Shown here: in pieces, positions 25,569-37,700 of the stretch
Position numbering within the stretch: the first letter of the stretch is position 1
Layout of the letters: each line of letters starts with the position of its first letter
DNA from: Torymus aiolomorphi
Lineage: Eukaryota; Arthropoda; Insecta; Hymenoptera; Torymidae
DNA length: 64,000 nt
NCBI GenBank assembly: GCA_036365515.1
Contig: CM070873.1
Location: 89,702,173 to 89,766,172 of the forward strand
Reading direction: 5' to 3'
Made by a program: the position numbers and the translations under genes
Notes under the pieces: generated by a model
What the model was told of the DNA's origin: nothing
The model's input: only the letters and a program-made list of their open reading frames with translations
The model's database searches: none

Positions 25569-26060
25569 GGATCGAACACGCTTTCTGCTATTGTTCTCAA
25601 GGCGAATAGCCCTAGTGAGTACTTAGTGCGGCGTGCCGTGTGCGCGCGTGTGTCCATGGCGTGTAATGTCAACAATCGCAACGTCTGGCTCCCGGCATCC
25701 CCAGCGATGACAGCGGCTGCTCTAGTACGCCGCCCTGGTGAATGTCCTCCCTTTCATCGTATTCGCCGGTTGATGATAATTCGTCGTAGACAGGAAGGCA
25801 GTGCATCAACGGCGAGAGCAGATTTAGTAAGCCCTTTCTCGTTCCTAACCTCTCTGATGGATGAGCTGATGGTACTTTCTGTTGTTGCAGGTACATCTGT
25901 GGCAGCGAGAGGAGTGTAAACGACGAGCCAGGGTACATACTGTTTCTTGGGTGTGGAAGAAATATTGCCTGGTTCATTTATTTATTAATTATATGTGGTT
26001 TTTAGGTGCTGAACTTTCCTTGTTTGCCTTTCATACTAGTGACTATATGTGCACAGTTAA

Positions 26061-26942
26061 GGGGGGGGGGGGGGTATGGTTAATTCGTACAAAAATGGGT
26101 CATTTTTAATGATTTTTATATTCGCTCCAGTAAATGAAAATTTATTTTAATAAAAAGTATACGATTCAGTAACTACTGTACAATATTCTGTGAAATTTTC
26201 ATTGAAAAATATTAAAAATTAAGCCGTTGGCAGCAATTCTGCGGAGGTGCCTTGACAAAATGTTGTTTTGCGGTGGACAGCATATCTCAGCAGGCATGGT
26301 GTGGTTTGTGCACATAAGAATTATGCACATATTTATTGTGCACACTTTAGCATTGGTGTATATCTATATCTATGTGTATACTCCAATGCTAAAGTGTGCA
26401 CAATAAATATGTGCATAATTCTTATGTGCATAAACCACACCATGCCTCTCAGCACTGGATCGTCTGAAATTAAAAATTGAAACAGATATCGTTAGATAAG
26501 CACATTCTCGAGGTAACAACGAGAGCTTTTTTTTTTAATTATTAACAATTTTACAGTAACAAATATGTAAATTTTTTTAGCAAAAATCGGTGTTTTTATG
26601 TCAAAGTATCACCAAAAATTGAAAAATCGAAAAAAAAAATCCCTCTCGTTGTTACCTCGAGAATGTGCTTATCTAACGATATCTCTTTCAATTTTTAATT
26701 TCAGACGATCCAGTGCTGAGATATGCTGTCCACCGCAAAACAACATTTTGTCAAGGCACCTCCGCAGAATTGCTGCCAACGGCTTAATTTTTAATATTTT
26801 TCAATGAAAATTTCACAGAATATTGTACAATAGTTACTGAATCGTATACTTTTTATTAAAATAAATTTTCATTTACTGGAGCGAATATAAAAATCATTAA
26901 AAATGACCCATTTTTTTACGAATTAACCATACCCTCCCCCCC
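26061..26942. mobile_element. TTAA-flanked palindromic element (882 bp) with nested MITE
   Basis: Flanked by TTAA at 26057-26060 and 26943-26946. Starts with a G run then TATGGTTAATTCG; the right end is its complement, and arms of about 330 bp pair nearly completely. Unit 2 has the unoccupied site (ACAGTTAAGCTACTGC near 30222), which proves the insertion. A 154-bp MITE plus its 8-bp duplication interrupts the left arm, so the original element was about 720 bp. Non-coding. Confidence 0.9.
26293..26446. mobile_element. 154-bp fold-back MITE with 8-bp duplication, copy 1
   Basis: Ends GGCATGGTGTGG and CCACACCATGCC, with stems of about 63 bp around a 28-bp loop. Flanked by TCTCAGCA at 26285-26292 and 26447-26454. 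The uninterrupted site survives in the opposite arm of the host palindrome (CTGAGATATGC near 26725). An 8-bp duplication suits hAT-, P- or Merlin-type transposases; GG-starting ends lean to Merlin, but that is an inference. Confidence 0.9.
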
Positions 26943-27399
26943 TTAATCTGCTGCTTGTGTCTTCAGCGACTCTCAGGCTGGAGCTGTTCCAGCAGTGAAA
27001 CAACAGTTGAAGGTTTCCACCAGTCCTTCCTCTTTAGTTGTTACAGGTAGCTGGTACAGCGAGTGAACAACAACCATTGATGCAGACTTTTGTTTTGTAT
27101 GGTAATGTTTTTTTTGTGCCATCTATTTATTAGTCATATGTGGTTTTTAGGTGCTCAACTCTCCTCGCTTGTCTCCCAGAATAGGAACTGATCTGCTGTT
27201 CATGTTCTTTGTTGATCCCTAGGCTGAGGCAGTCCTTAACATTGAGATACAATTGACGGTCTCTGTCAGTACTTTCCTCCCAGGTGGTATGGTTACTGAA
27301 GTAGTAGATCGCTTTTGGATAATTCTCAGCACACTGGCATCTATGAAGTAATGCCAGCCTAGACCGTCCAGCCCTATTTTGCTGCTTCTGCAGCTTTAA

Positions 27400-27957
27400 G
27401 GACGTTCTCCGGGTCGAAACATCAATTTTAGTTTTTATATTTTTAAATAATGTTTTATTAATTTCATAATCCAAGAGTAAGTACATGTAACAAATATATA
27501 CTTGAAAGAACATAAGACAATTTTTTTCAGACAAATTCAGGCAATAGTCAGTATGGTATTGTTATAATTAAAGACAACAACTTCAATAAGTTTTTAAGAA
27601 AGTTTTGATGAAAACTTGACTTGCTTTTCTTAAACAAATTGATATTGCGCCGTACTGGTAAGTCGTATCATAAATTTTCCCATCGATACTCCCCCTGAAA
27701 TTTCTTAACGAACAAAATAAGCTTTATTTCGTTAAGATCAGATAAAAAATAAAAAAATTTTAAAATCTTATTGAAGCTTTTGTCTTTAATTGTAATAATA
27801 CCATATTGACTATTGCCTGAGTTCGTCTGAAAAAAATTGTCTCATGTTCTTTCAAGTATATATTCGTTACATGTACTTACGCTTGGATTATCAAATTAAT
27901 AAAACATTATATAAAAATATAAAAACTAAAATTGCTGTTTCGACCTGGAGAACGTCC
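27400..27957. mobile_element. TTAA-flanked palindromic element (558 bp)
   Basis: Ends GGACGTTCTCC and GGAGAACGTCC, TTAA at 27396-27399 and 27958-27961. Arms of about 230 bp pair with scattered mismatches. The empty site in unit 2 reads CTCTAAGTGATC near 30671. Similar termini and a related middle link it to 20166-20912. Non-coding. Confidence 0.88.
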
Positions 27958-28197
27958 TTAAGTGATCTTCAAGTGTTAGTACTTTATAGTGTGAAGGGAT
28001 AGGTAATTAGGAACTGGGGATATCATAAAAGTGCTGCGTGTGTGGTTAAATCCGATACAGGTAGGTAGTTGTGTCTGGTAATATTAGCTTGTCTGGTTAA
28101 TTTCTAAGTTTAATCAGGGTGTAAGAAATTGCTTCAGGGTATCTGTTTTATTAAGATACATTATTATATATATATATATTTCGCAGACTTCTACTCA

Positions 28198-28775
28198 CAA
28201 GGAAAGGATACTTGGTGTCCGCCTCCGATTTTCATGAAACTTCGCATATGAGTAGAGTCTCAAAAGATATTCGACACGCATTTTTTTTATCTGCGGAAAA
28301 ACATATCTAAGGGGTGAAAACCGCCCTTAAAGTTCACCCCCAAAAACCGTTTTTTTTTAATATCTCAAGATGGAATCAGAATTTTTTAATGAAACCAACA
28401 CCTATTTGTTTCTTATGAAAAGTCGAGTTTTTCAGCACAGTTTTAAAGCTGGGGGTTGCATCCCCTATTTTTTATAAGGGTAAATATGATTTTTTCCCTT
28501 GTATTTTTGGCATGGTGTGGTTTGTGCACATAAGAATTATGCACATATTTATTGTGCACACTTTAGCATTGGGTTATATACATAGATATAGATATACACC
28601 AATGCTAAAGTGTGCACAATAAATATGTGCATAATTCTTATGTGCACAAACCACACCATGCCGTATTTTTGATATAAAAATGTTCTAATGAGCTAACTTT
28701 GATTGAAAATTGCCATGCTATAAAGAAAATTGAAAATTATAGTTGACCTGTTTCGAGATTTAACTAGGGGGGCTG
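28198..28775 (+). repeat. Left terminal region of the 13.5-kb insertion
   Basis: Shares GGATACTTGG, TCCGATTTTCATGAAACTTC, GTTCACCCCCAAAAAC and TAGTTGACCTGTTTCGAG with the right terminal region (complement) and with 32440-32960 (same strand). Interrupted by the MITE at 28509. No protein recognised. Confidence 0.75.
28509..28662. mobile_element. 154-bp fold-back MITE with 8-bp duplication, copy 2
   Basis: Same length and termini as 26293-26446, flanked by GTATTTTT at 28501-28508 and 28663-28670. Its loop is the near-complement of copy 1's loop, so the two lie in opposite orientation. The stems differ from copy 1 at only a few positions, so both insertions are recent. Confidence 0.92.
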
Positions 28776-28890
28776 CGCCCCCCAGCGTGCCTTCGGCACG
28801 CCCCCCCCCCCCACACACACCTGCTCCTCGCTTCGCTCGTCGCCCCCCCTCCCTATGTAAAAACTTCGTTTTTACATAATAGGCACGACC
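28771..28890. repeat. Cluster of GC-rich and short hairpins
   Basis: Three perfect small hairpins in a row: GGGGGGCTGCGCCCCCC, GCGTGCCTTCGGCACGC and TATGTAAAAACTTCGTTTTTACATA-type. They end at the inverted repeat-family terminus AGGCACGACCGC. 28890-29680 beyond is AT-rich with no recognised element. Confidence 0.7.
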
Positions 28891-29677
28891 GCAATGCTCA
28901 GAAGAACCTTATACTTTTATTATTGCAAAAATTGTAATGCTTTATTTATCGTTTTTATCATTTAAAATAAACATAAATACATCTGCAGTAGAATTTAAAT
29001 AATAGTTATCCATTTACTTTTACACATTTATTTCTTCTTTTTTGTAGAAGGTTTGCGTTTTAATTCTACATGTATAAAAATATTTAGATAACTTTTTAAA
29101 TAGCCTATGATGTATATAAATTTATTAAGTATTAATTGATATGATTAAAGCGCGCATGGGAATATTGAATATAAATACCATGATTGCAGTTATATTTAAA
29201 ATTAAAAACATAGTTTTCATAATTTCTATTATAATTATAATAATTGGTTTTTTATTTTTATTTATGAAAATGTAATATGAAAACAAAATTTTGTTTTAAT
29301 CTTATCCATAAGGTGGAAACTAGCTGCTCACGGACTCACGGATGTTCCTAACTACATATACCTATACAATCTCAATTACAAAAAATACTTGCGCACATAT
29401 GCATATATACACTAATATCGCGAAAAGGAGAAAAACAGAAGGAGAATGCTCAATATTGATGCATTCGGCAACGGCAATCTGGCTTAACCCTGCGACCTGC
29501 GTGCATGAATATACTTGTCGTAACCGCTACGCTAGGTACCTCGGCTCACGGTCGTACACACTTTCCGGACCTATGTGACCGTGCCTCACTGCCTCGGCTA
29601 TAGGCTGCGTTCGCACACCAAGTACAGCGGAAAAACACATGCGACTCGCGCAACCGCGAGCGCTCCCTGTACGTATA

Positions 29678-29682
<5 letters not shown>

Positions 29683-29765
<83 letters not shown>
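29683..29765. repeat. (AT)n microsatellite
   Basis: About 40 AT units immediately before unit 2. Confidence 0.97.
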
Positions 29766-29768
<3 letters not shown>

Positions 29769-32408
29769 CGCGCGCGCTTTCTGCTACTGCTGAGTAGTGT
29801 CGCGTGCCGTGGCGCACATGTGTCCATGGTGTGTGTTGTCAACAATCGAATCGTCTGGCTCCCGGCGTCCCCAGCGATAACTGTGGCTGCTGTAGTATGC
29901 CGCCCTGGTGAATCGTGTTCGCCCTTGCATCGTGTTCGCCGATTGTCGATGATTCGTCGGAGATGGGAAGGCAGTGTGTCAGCGGCAAGAGCAGATTTAG
30001 TAAGCATTTTCTCGTTCCTAACCTCTCTGATGGGTGAGCTGATGGTACTTTCGCTTGTTGCAGGTATCTGTGGCAGCGAGAGTAGTGTAAACGACGGGCA
30101 CTGCTGCAGACTGTTTCTTGGGTGTGGAAATGTTGTCTGAGTGATCATTTATTTATTAATTATATGTGGGTTTTAGGTGCTCAATTTTCCTTGTTTGGCT
30201 CTTACACTAGTGACTATGTGTACAGTTAAGCTACTGCTTGTGTCTCTACTCTCAGGCTGTTGCTGTTTCCAGCAGTAAAACAACGGTTAAAGGTCTCCAC
30301 CAGTCCTTCCCCTTTAGTTGTTACAGGAAGCTGGTACAGTGAGTGAACAACAGCCATTGCTGCAGACTTTTCTTTTGTATGGTATGTTTTTTTTAATTCA
30401 TCTATTTATTAGTCATATGTGGGTTTTAGGTGCTCAACTCTCCTCGCTTGTCCCCCAGAATAGGGACTGATCTGCTGTTCATGTGCTTTGCTGATCTCTA
30501 GGCTGAGGCAGTCCCTGACATGAAACACAATTGACGGTCTCTGTCACTACTTTCCTCCTCGTTGGTGTGGTTACTGACAGTGGATCATTGTTAGATGATT
30601 CTCAGCAGACTGGCATCCATGGAGTAGTGGCCAGCCTAGACCGTCCAGCCCTATTTTGCAACTTCTGCAGCTCTAAGTGATCTTCGAGTGTTAGTGCTTT
30701 AAAGTGTGAGGGGATAGGTAATAGGAACTGAGAAATATTATATAAGTGCTGTGTGTCTTGTTAAATGCGATAAGGGTAGGTAGTTGTCCCTGGTAATATT
30801 AACTCGTCTATTTAATTTCTAAGTTTAGTGAGGGTGTAAGAACTCGCTTCAGGGTATCTGTTGTATTAAAATATATCATTATGTATTTCGCAGACTTCTA
30901 CCCAGTGAGACTTGCCTATTTAGTAGTTTTCTACATGCTGTAAGACTGAGTCAGCTAAAACATTGCATTCTTTATGCATTGAAATTTACCATATTACAAC
31001 ATTTATAGCTCATACATTACACAAAAGTTTTTTTTGTATATATGATATTCCTTTAACATGTGCTTATATAATATTACACAATTTTGATTCTTTTAGTTCA
31101 ATCGCTTAGATCCTGGGAACATAGTGAGTAGGTTAAGCTGGGTAATCTTATATTAAATTTTTTAAATTTGTTATTAAAAATCTTTTTGTAGAAAACAGGG
31201 AAATAGATATTTTGTTTCTTTAATTATTCTTCCAATGTGTTTATCCCATTGAATATTGTAATCAAATGTAATATTGTATCTTATTATTATGTTTTGGTAA
31301 TTATATTATCTTTGGAATGTTATGTCGATTTTTTCCATCTTATTTAGAGCTATTGTATCGAATACTTCTGTGCAAATCTAATTCTGTTAAATAATAAGCG
31401 AAAATTCACTATACGTGTATTGGGGTATTAAAAATCATGTTTATACGTTTGATGATCTAGAAATTATTGTACATAAAAATGTTAATTGGGAATAAGTTTT
31501 GTTTAAACTATATCTATATGCTTTGTATTTAACAGTTTTATTGAAAGTCAAATTCTTGTATGATAAGCGAAAATCGACGATTTTAGGTGTATTTAGGCAT
31601 TAAAAATCGTTTTTATAGGTCTAAGCGGTCAGGAATCCATTTTATATGAAAATGTTAAATGGGAAAAAGTTTTATTTAAATATTATCTAGAACTTTTGTA
31701 TGGAACATGTTTGTGTAAAATCAAATCCTGTCAAGTTTTAGCCGAAAATCGTCCATTTTATGTATATTTTGACGTTCAAAATCGTTTTTATAAGTCTAAC
31801 TCGTCAGGAGTTGATTTTACACGAAAATGTTAAATAGAAAAAAGTTTTGTTTAAATATTATCTACAACTTTTATATTTAACATTTTCGTGTAAAATCAAA
31901 TCTTGTCAAGTTATAGCTGAAAATCGTCAAATTTTGACCTTTTTGTCGTTTTTTGCAGTTATCTTGGCAAATATTGCTCTTAGAAAAAAGTGTCCAACAG
32001 AAAAAAGGTGTATTTTAATTAGTTTTAGCAGATAGACCTGTAGATATAAGCTTAAAATTAATTTTTTTAGTCGTTAAGCTTAAAAATCGATTTTTTGAAA
32101 TGTTTCTTTGTACTCGCATTTTTTTAATTTTTCATGGATCTATCTTAATTGAGAATCAGCAATTAGGTATAATTAGAGGAGTATTTTCCCGCGATTCGGA
32201 TGGAATCGGTTGAAAATTCATTGAGATAATCGAGAAATTTGCGTACATACGGGCGTACAGACATACATACATCACAGAAAACGCTTAAAACGCACTCATT
32301 TTGACTGGAAAAGACTTTTCTTGTATCAAATTATTAGTTTTTTTTTTAAGTCAAACAATTTTCGCTCTGGTGAAATTATAAGGCTCTCCCGAGCAGCAGT
32401 CGTGCCTA
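29766..32408 (+). repeat. Unit 2 of the dispersed repeat, near-complete copy
   Basis: About 2.64 kb, colinear with unit 1 from the (AT)n edge to the terminal GTGCCTAAAAA. It lacks every insertion found in unit 1 and so serves as the empty-site reference. The second half (31250-32400) is AT-rich with several diverged internal repeats (AAAATGTTAAnTGGGAAAAAG) and near its end short ACATACATAC runs. The end AAGGCTCTCCCGAGCAGC..GTGCCTAAAAA recurs at 50540-50575 and, inverted, at 50859 and 28882. No coding capacity recognised. Confidence 0.75.
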
Positions 32409-32439
32409 AAAATAAAAACACGTTGACGGGGTGAATTAC

Positions 32440-32960
32440 CCCTAATTTAATTAATTTTTTATCAGCTTTGCAACTGGTTAGAGTATCGAAAAAGAATTGA
32501 CACGTATTTGTTTTTTTATCTGTGGAGAAAGACATCTGGGGGTGAAAACCACCCTTAAAGTTCACCCCCAAAAACAGTTTTTTTTAATATTTCGAGATGG
32601 AATCGGAATTTTTTAATGAAACCAAAATCTATTTGTTTCTTATAAAAAGACGGGTATTTGGACACAGTTTTAATGATAAGGGGTTGCACCCCCTATTTTT
32701 ATGGGGGTAAATATAATTTTTTTCACCCTGTTTTTAAAATAACAAAGTTTTGACGAGCCATATTTGATTAAAAAATGCCATGTTGTAAAGAAAATTAAAA
32801 ATTATAGTTGACCTGTTTCGAGGCTTAAAATAAACACATAGAAAGGGTGAGTTACCCCTATTTTAGTTATTTATCTTTTAGTGATTAAAAAAAATTGATC
32901 ACAACATTCTTTTTGATTTTTAATTTTGAGATGCTTATTTCAAATCATATTTTACGTGAA
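32440..32960 (+). repeat. Third copy of the 13.5-kb insertion's terminal family
   Basis: Direct-orientation relative of 28270-28770 (GTTCACCCCCAAAAAC, GGGGTTGCACCCCCTA, TAGTTGACCTGTTTCGAG). It continues through GTTACCCCTATTTTAG, matching the complement of 41240-41280. It may be the true partner of the right terminus, with the pogo-like gene and copia insertion between them. Confidence 0.65.
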
Positions 32961-32999
32961 ATACCAAAATTGACTACTAAAATTTAATACATTAAATGA

Positions 33000-34425
33000 A
33001 AATTTGCAAGAAAATTTTTATCACTTATTTTTTTTTGTTTATGAAATTAATGATGAAATTATTTATAAACAAAGAATTTTTTTGGGTAAAATTCTATTAA
33101 AAATTCATCTTTTTTTACATTATATTAGGATAATATTTCATTTCCCGTATTGATAGTTGTATTGTTGATGTCATAAAAATTTAAGTTTTTTTTATCAACG
33201 AAGGTTTAATTCTTACCGAAATATGCAATATAATTATAATTATATTAAATTTACATTACAATTTTCAACGTCATCACGCTTCTACGAATATTTTTTTCGC
33301 GACGATATTTATAAAAATATTGGTAAGTTAAAAATAAACTTTGAATACGAGATAATTCTCGAGTAAACAAGAGATATTTTTATTCGGCTGTGGCCAGTTT
33401 TTAGTGTTTCTTTGTATTGACTACACGCTAGTTACTAGACTGATTACATATTGTTGGTGTTTATACAATTGTTTAAATTGATATAATTATACATTTTATT
33501 ATATACTCTTCAAAAAAAAATTTTAAATTATGCATTGAGGATACAGAAAATGTATTATTTGTATTATTAAAAAGGGTTTGTAAGTATATTGCTATTTTAT
33601 TTTTAGTCATATGGGCGAAATGTTTAAACAAATAAGAACTTTCTTGAAAAAAATAAAATAGTTTAAATATTAAAATGATATCTAAAGTCAAATAGTAAGT
33701 TTGATTAAAAGAAGTGATATAATGTAAATAGGATTATTATAAAAGCGTAAAATAAAATAATGATTCTAATAATGTTGAATTTATTAATATAACCATGATA
33801 AGAAGAATATTTGTAAAAAAACACCGACTTGTTTTCATTTTTTTCTAGAGTTAATAGAATTTATAATATTTATTATATACATAAATATCATATCAGGATA
33901 TATTAATAAATTTTTCGTTTGCCATTTATTGAGTGTATGTTAAATAATTACAATTATCTAAAAAAGTCGTCAGATTTTTCAGCCCAAATATCTCACAGAT
34001 ACTATAACAAAAATGATCCACAGAATTTATGAAAATTATCTCCGCACAAATCGAAGGCCTGAAGTCGAGATTATATCAAATAAATGTTTACAAATTAATT
34101 TTTTAATTAAAACACGTGGTGGCCGCTAAAGTTTCTTATTCTTATTCGACATGCCCTCAATAACTGTTTTAAATAAAACTAGTATAATATTTTATTGTAA
34201 TGAGTATCTTGCCCATTTAATACAATTAATAAATAAAATTAATGAAATCGTATGAGCGTGCGTGTGTAAGCGTGTGAGTGCGTGCGCGCGCTTGAGTGTA
34301 AATACATATATATTCCATTTCATTATTTTATGTATTTATTATATTAAACTGGCCGATTCTCTCTACCATATAATAAACAAATAAAATAAATTAAATTATT
34401 TGTGTGTGTCACATAATATTGTAGT
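33000..34425. other. AT-rich intergenic, nothing recognised
   Basis: No coding, RNA or inverted-repeat feature stands out, apart from a short GTGCGTGTGTAAGCGTGTGAG patch near 34256. Confidence 0.4.
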
Positions 34426-34431
34426 AATTAT

Positions 34432-34629
34432 TATCAAACTTGTTTGAATTTCGCGCTTCTCAAGTAAACAGCGCCATCAAAGCGTTACCTATAGAGGCTT
34501 CCTAAGCAGTGCCGATTGCGAGGCTCAGATCTCCGTGAGGCATCTTGGTGTGCGGACTCACGTGTATACTTGTGTTTGTTTAATAAAGTTTCTTATATTA
34601 TTAAACCTGTGTTCATTAGTTATTCAACA
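34432..34629 (+). repeat. Copia 5' LTR
   Basis: Contains the polyadenylation-type AATAAAG near 34583 and ends CAACA before the primer-binding site. Confidence 0.9.
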
Positions 34630-34750
34630 GGTTATGGGCCCAGGTAGTTTCTGAGGCGCATACGAGTGAGGTTTTGAAGAACGTCTCTACCATAACTTTG
34701 ATACGAGCGCATTAAGTTTTCCCGTCGTAAGAAAGTTTTTCGCAACAAGG

Positions 34751-37700
34751 ATGGCGGAAAGCAGGATTGACACAGCGTCTATTAACAAGTTTGATGGCAG
34801 CAATTACCATCAGTGGAAGTTTCAACTATTATGTGCCCTACGAGCAAAGGGCCTTTATGGAATTGCAAAAGGTACAGAGGCGAAACCAGCAGCAACGACT
34901 GCAGCCTCATCAGCGGCTGATGTCGCGGGGTACAACAAATGGGAAAGGAATGATGCCACGGCGATGTTTCTGTTGACGACTGCGATGGATTTCTCCCAAA
35001 TCACGCTCATCGAGAACTGCACGTCATCGAAGGAAATAATAGATAAGTTAGATGCGATCTATGCTCAAAAGACCGAGATTAATAAAATGTTAGCGCACGA
35101 GAGATTTTCCCAATACAAAATGGATATGAATGATTCGATCGCACAGCATATTGCGAAAGTAGAAAATCTTGCACAGCAAATAAAAGATTCGGGTGAAACG
35201 ATTAGCGATACGGCAATCATGACAAAGATTCTCGGTAGCTTACCCGCGAAGTTTAGGAGTTTTCGCCAAGCGTGGTTGTCATTAGACGAAACAAAGCAAA
35301 CGATTAAAAATCTCACGTCGCGGTTGATCGATGAAGACACAAGTCTCAGTGCGGCGGACGATTCCGAGAAAGCCCTTGTCGCGTCGTCGAATGTAAACAA
35401 AGAGGCGAATCGCGAAGGAAACAGACAGCGTACTAAGTTCGATAAGTCAAAGATTATTTGTTACAAATGCCAAAAGAAAGGTCATTTTGCTAAAGAGTGT
35501 CGCGGAAAAGCTAAACCTAATAAAGAACAGAATTCTCATCAAGGGAATTATTCTGCTTTTAGTGTATTAGAAAATAACCGTTCCATCTCAAACTTGGATA
35601 ACGAACTATGGATACTTGATAGCGGTGCAACGTCGCACATGACTTATCGTCGGGATTTCTTTAGCGACTTTCAGAGAATTGACAACAACGCCGTAGTTAT
35701 TTTAGGAAATGACAAGAATTACCTGTAAGAGGAAAAGGTAACATTAAAATAAAAAAATTATTAGATAATGAGTTGTATGTACCCAATTTAGATAAAAATC
35801 TTTTCTCGGAAGGAGTAGTTACAAAGAAAGGTATGAAAATAGTTAAAGAAGGTAAAAATGCTAGCTTGTATGAGAATAATATAAAATTAGCGACAGCTGA
35901 ACGCGTAGATAGTAATTTGTATCACATGCAATTTAAAACTGTTTTATCGCAATAGGCGAATGTAGTCACAAAAGATAGCTTACGGAAATGGCATGAGCGT
36001 CTAGGGCATGTGAATGTAAAATACATTAAGGAAATGGTTTCTAAGCATTTAATTCATGGTATAGAGTTAGCCGATGTCGATAATTTCTTTTGTGAAGCGT
36101 GTATGTATGGTAAGCAGCATAAGTTGTCATTTGCTCCGTCGAAACATATAAAAGCGAAACTAGGAGAACACATACACAGCGATCTTTGTGGACCCATATC
36201 CGTTCCGTCTGTTCAGGGTGCTAAATACTTTGCATTGTTTAAAGATGATCTATCGGGCTATAGAGTAGTTTTCTTTATTAAACATAAGGATGATACGCTA
36301 GAGTGTTTTAAACAATTCTGTAATTTGTCGAACAATAAACTTGGTAATTCAGTAAAGATTTTACATGTCGATAATGGAAGAGAATATTGTAATGAGAAAT
36401 TTAAAAGTTATCTTTCAGAAGCCGGTATTGAATTACAAACTACTGCCCCTTATACCCCTGAACAGAACGCGCGAGCGGAACGAGACATGCGAACAATCGT
36501 AGAGAGCGCTAGATCAATGTTATACGCGAAAGACGCACCGTTGTACTTGTGGGCAGAAGCCGTAAACACGGCTGTTCATATTTTGAACAGAACGCCAACA
36601 ACACAAGCGCCGAATTCGACACAGTTCGAGATGTGGACGGAAAAACCTCCCGAGTTAGGTCATATTAAAATCTTCGGATGTGACGCATTTATGCATGTAC
36701 CAAAAGAACTACGGAACAAACTTGCGAGTAAGAGTAAGAAACGTATTTTTGTAGGCTACGAAGGAAATTCAACGAATTATCGTTTATTTGATCCAGTAAC
36801 GAAAAAGATCAATGTTTCACGCAATGTTTCATTCAACGAAGATAAAATTAGCTCAGAAATCAGAGAAAATATTGCAAAAATATTTGTTCAAACAGATGAA
36901 AACTAATTGAATGAAGCATTGCATGAAAATTTAGACAGGGATAAAAGTTTAGATAATGATAAAAGTCGTGAAAATGATAGAGTAGATAAGGATGTAAAAA
37001 ATACTGTAAATAATGAGCCTGATATAATTGATATTTCAAACTCCAATGATAATGCTGAAAAGTACTCGTTGCGATCGCGAGATTCAATAAAACCGTCCAA
37101 ACGTTATGAAGCAAATTTGGCAGAAGTCTATATACCACAAACGTTTGAACAAGCGATGCAAAGCGATAACAAGGATAAGTGGAAAAAAGCGATTTTGGAA
37201 GAGGCTAGCGCACTTGCTAAAAATGAAACATGGAACGTGGTGCCACCAAAGGATAAAAAAGCCATAAATTCTAAATGGGTTTTTAGTTTGAAATCTAGTG
37301 AAAACGGAAATTCTCCTCGTTTCAAAGCAAGATTGTGCGCAAAGGGATATACACAAGTGAAAGGTATTGATTACACCGATACTTTTTCGCCAACTATAAG
37401 GTATGACTCGATAAGAATTTTACTTGCAATAGCAGTACAAAGAAAACTTAAAATAAAACAGTTTGACGTTAAGACTGCATTTCTTAACGGCCATCTACGA
37501 AAAGAAGTATACATGCTGCCGCCAGAAGGAATAAAAATTGAATCTGGCATGGTATGCAGGTTAAAAAAGGCGTTATACGGCCTGAAGCAAGCTTCTCGTC
37601 AATGGAACGAACGATTTGATCAATTCCTAAAATCAATAGGTTTTATTCAAAGTAATGCAGATAGATGCGTTTATCAGAGAATGTTTAATAACTCTAAGAT

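Larger units (their letters stand above)
25569..28197 (+). repeat. Unit 1 of a dispersed repeat, first segment (interrupted)
   Basis: From CGCTTTCTGCTA to GCAGACTTCTAC this aligns along its length to unit 2 (29766-30904) once the two TTAA insertions (26061-26942, 27400-27957) are removed. Shared landmarks are TGTCAACAATCG, CTCGTTCCTAACCTCTCTGA, GGTGCTCAACTCTCCTCGC and AGACCGTCCAGCCC. A stretch GTAAGC to TTGTTGCAG looks like a 64-bp intron in both copies, so the family may derive from transcribed DNA. Short frames are not conserved between copies. Unit 1 resumes at 41697 and again at 49403. Family class unknown. Confidence 0.75.

Noticed and set aside
25626..25919. Possible 97-residue protein at the start of unit 1 (and its relative at 29820-30140)
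   Set aside because: The two copies differ by frame-changing indels and share little residue-level constraint; more likely non-coding repeat.
34441..34629. Shorter copia LTR beginning at TGTTTG
   Set aside because: Seven bases (TATCAAA) before that point are also shared by both LTR copies, and only the longer definition gives matching 5-bp ATTAT duplications. Kept as the alternative.
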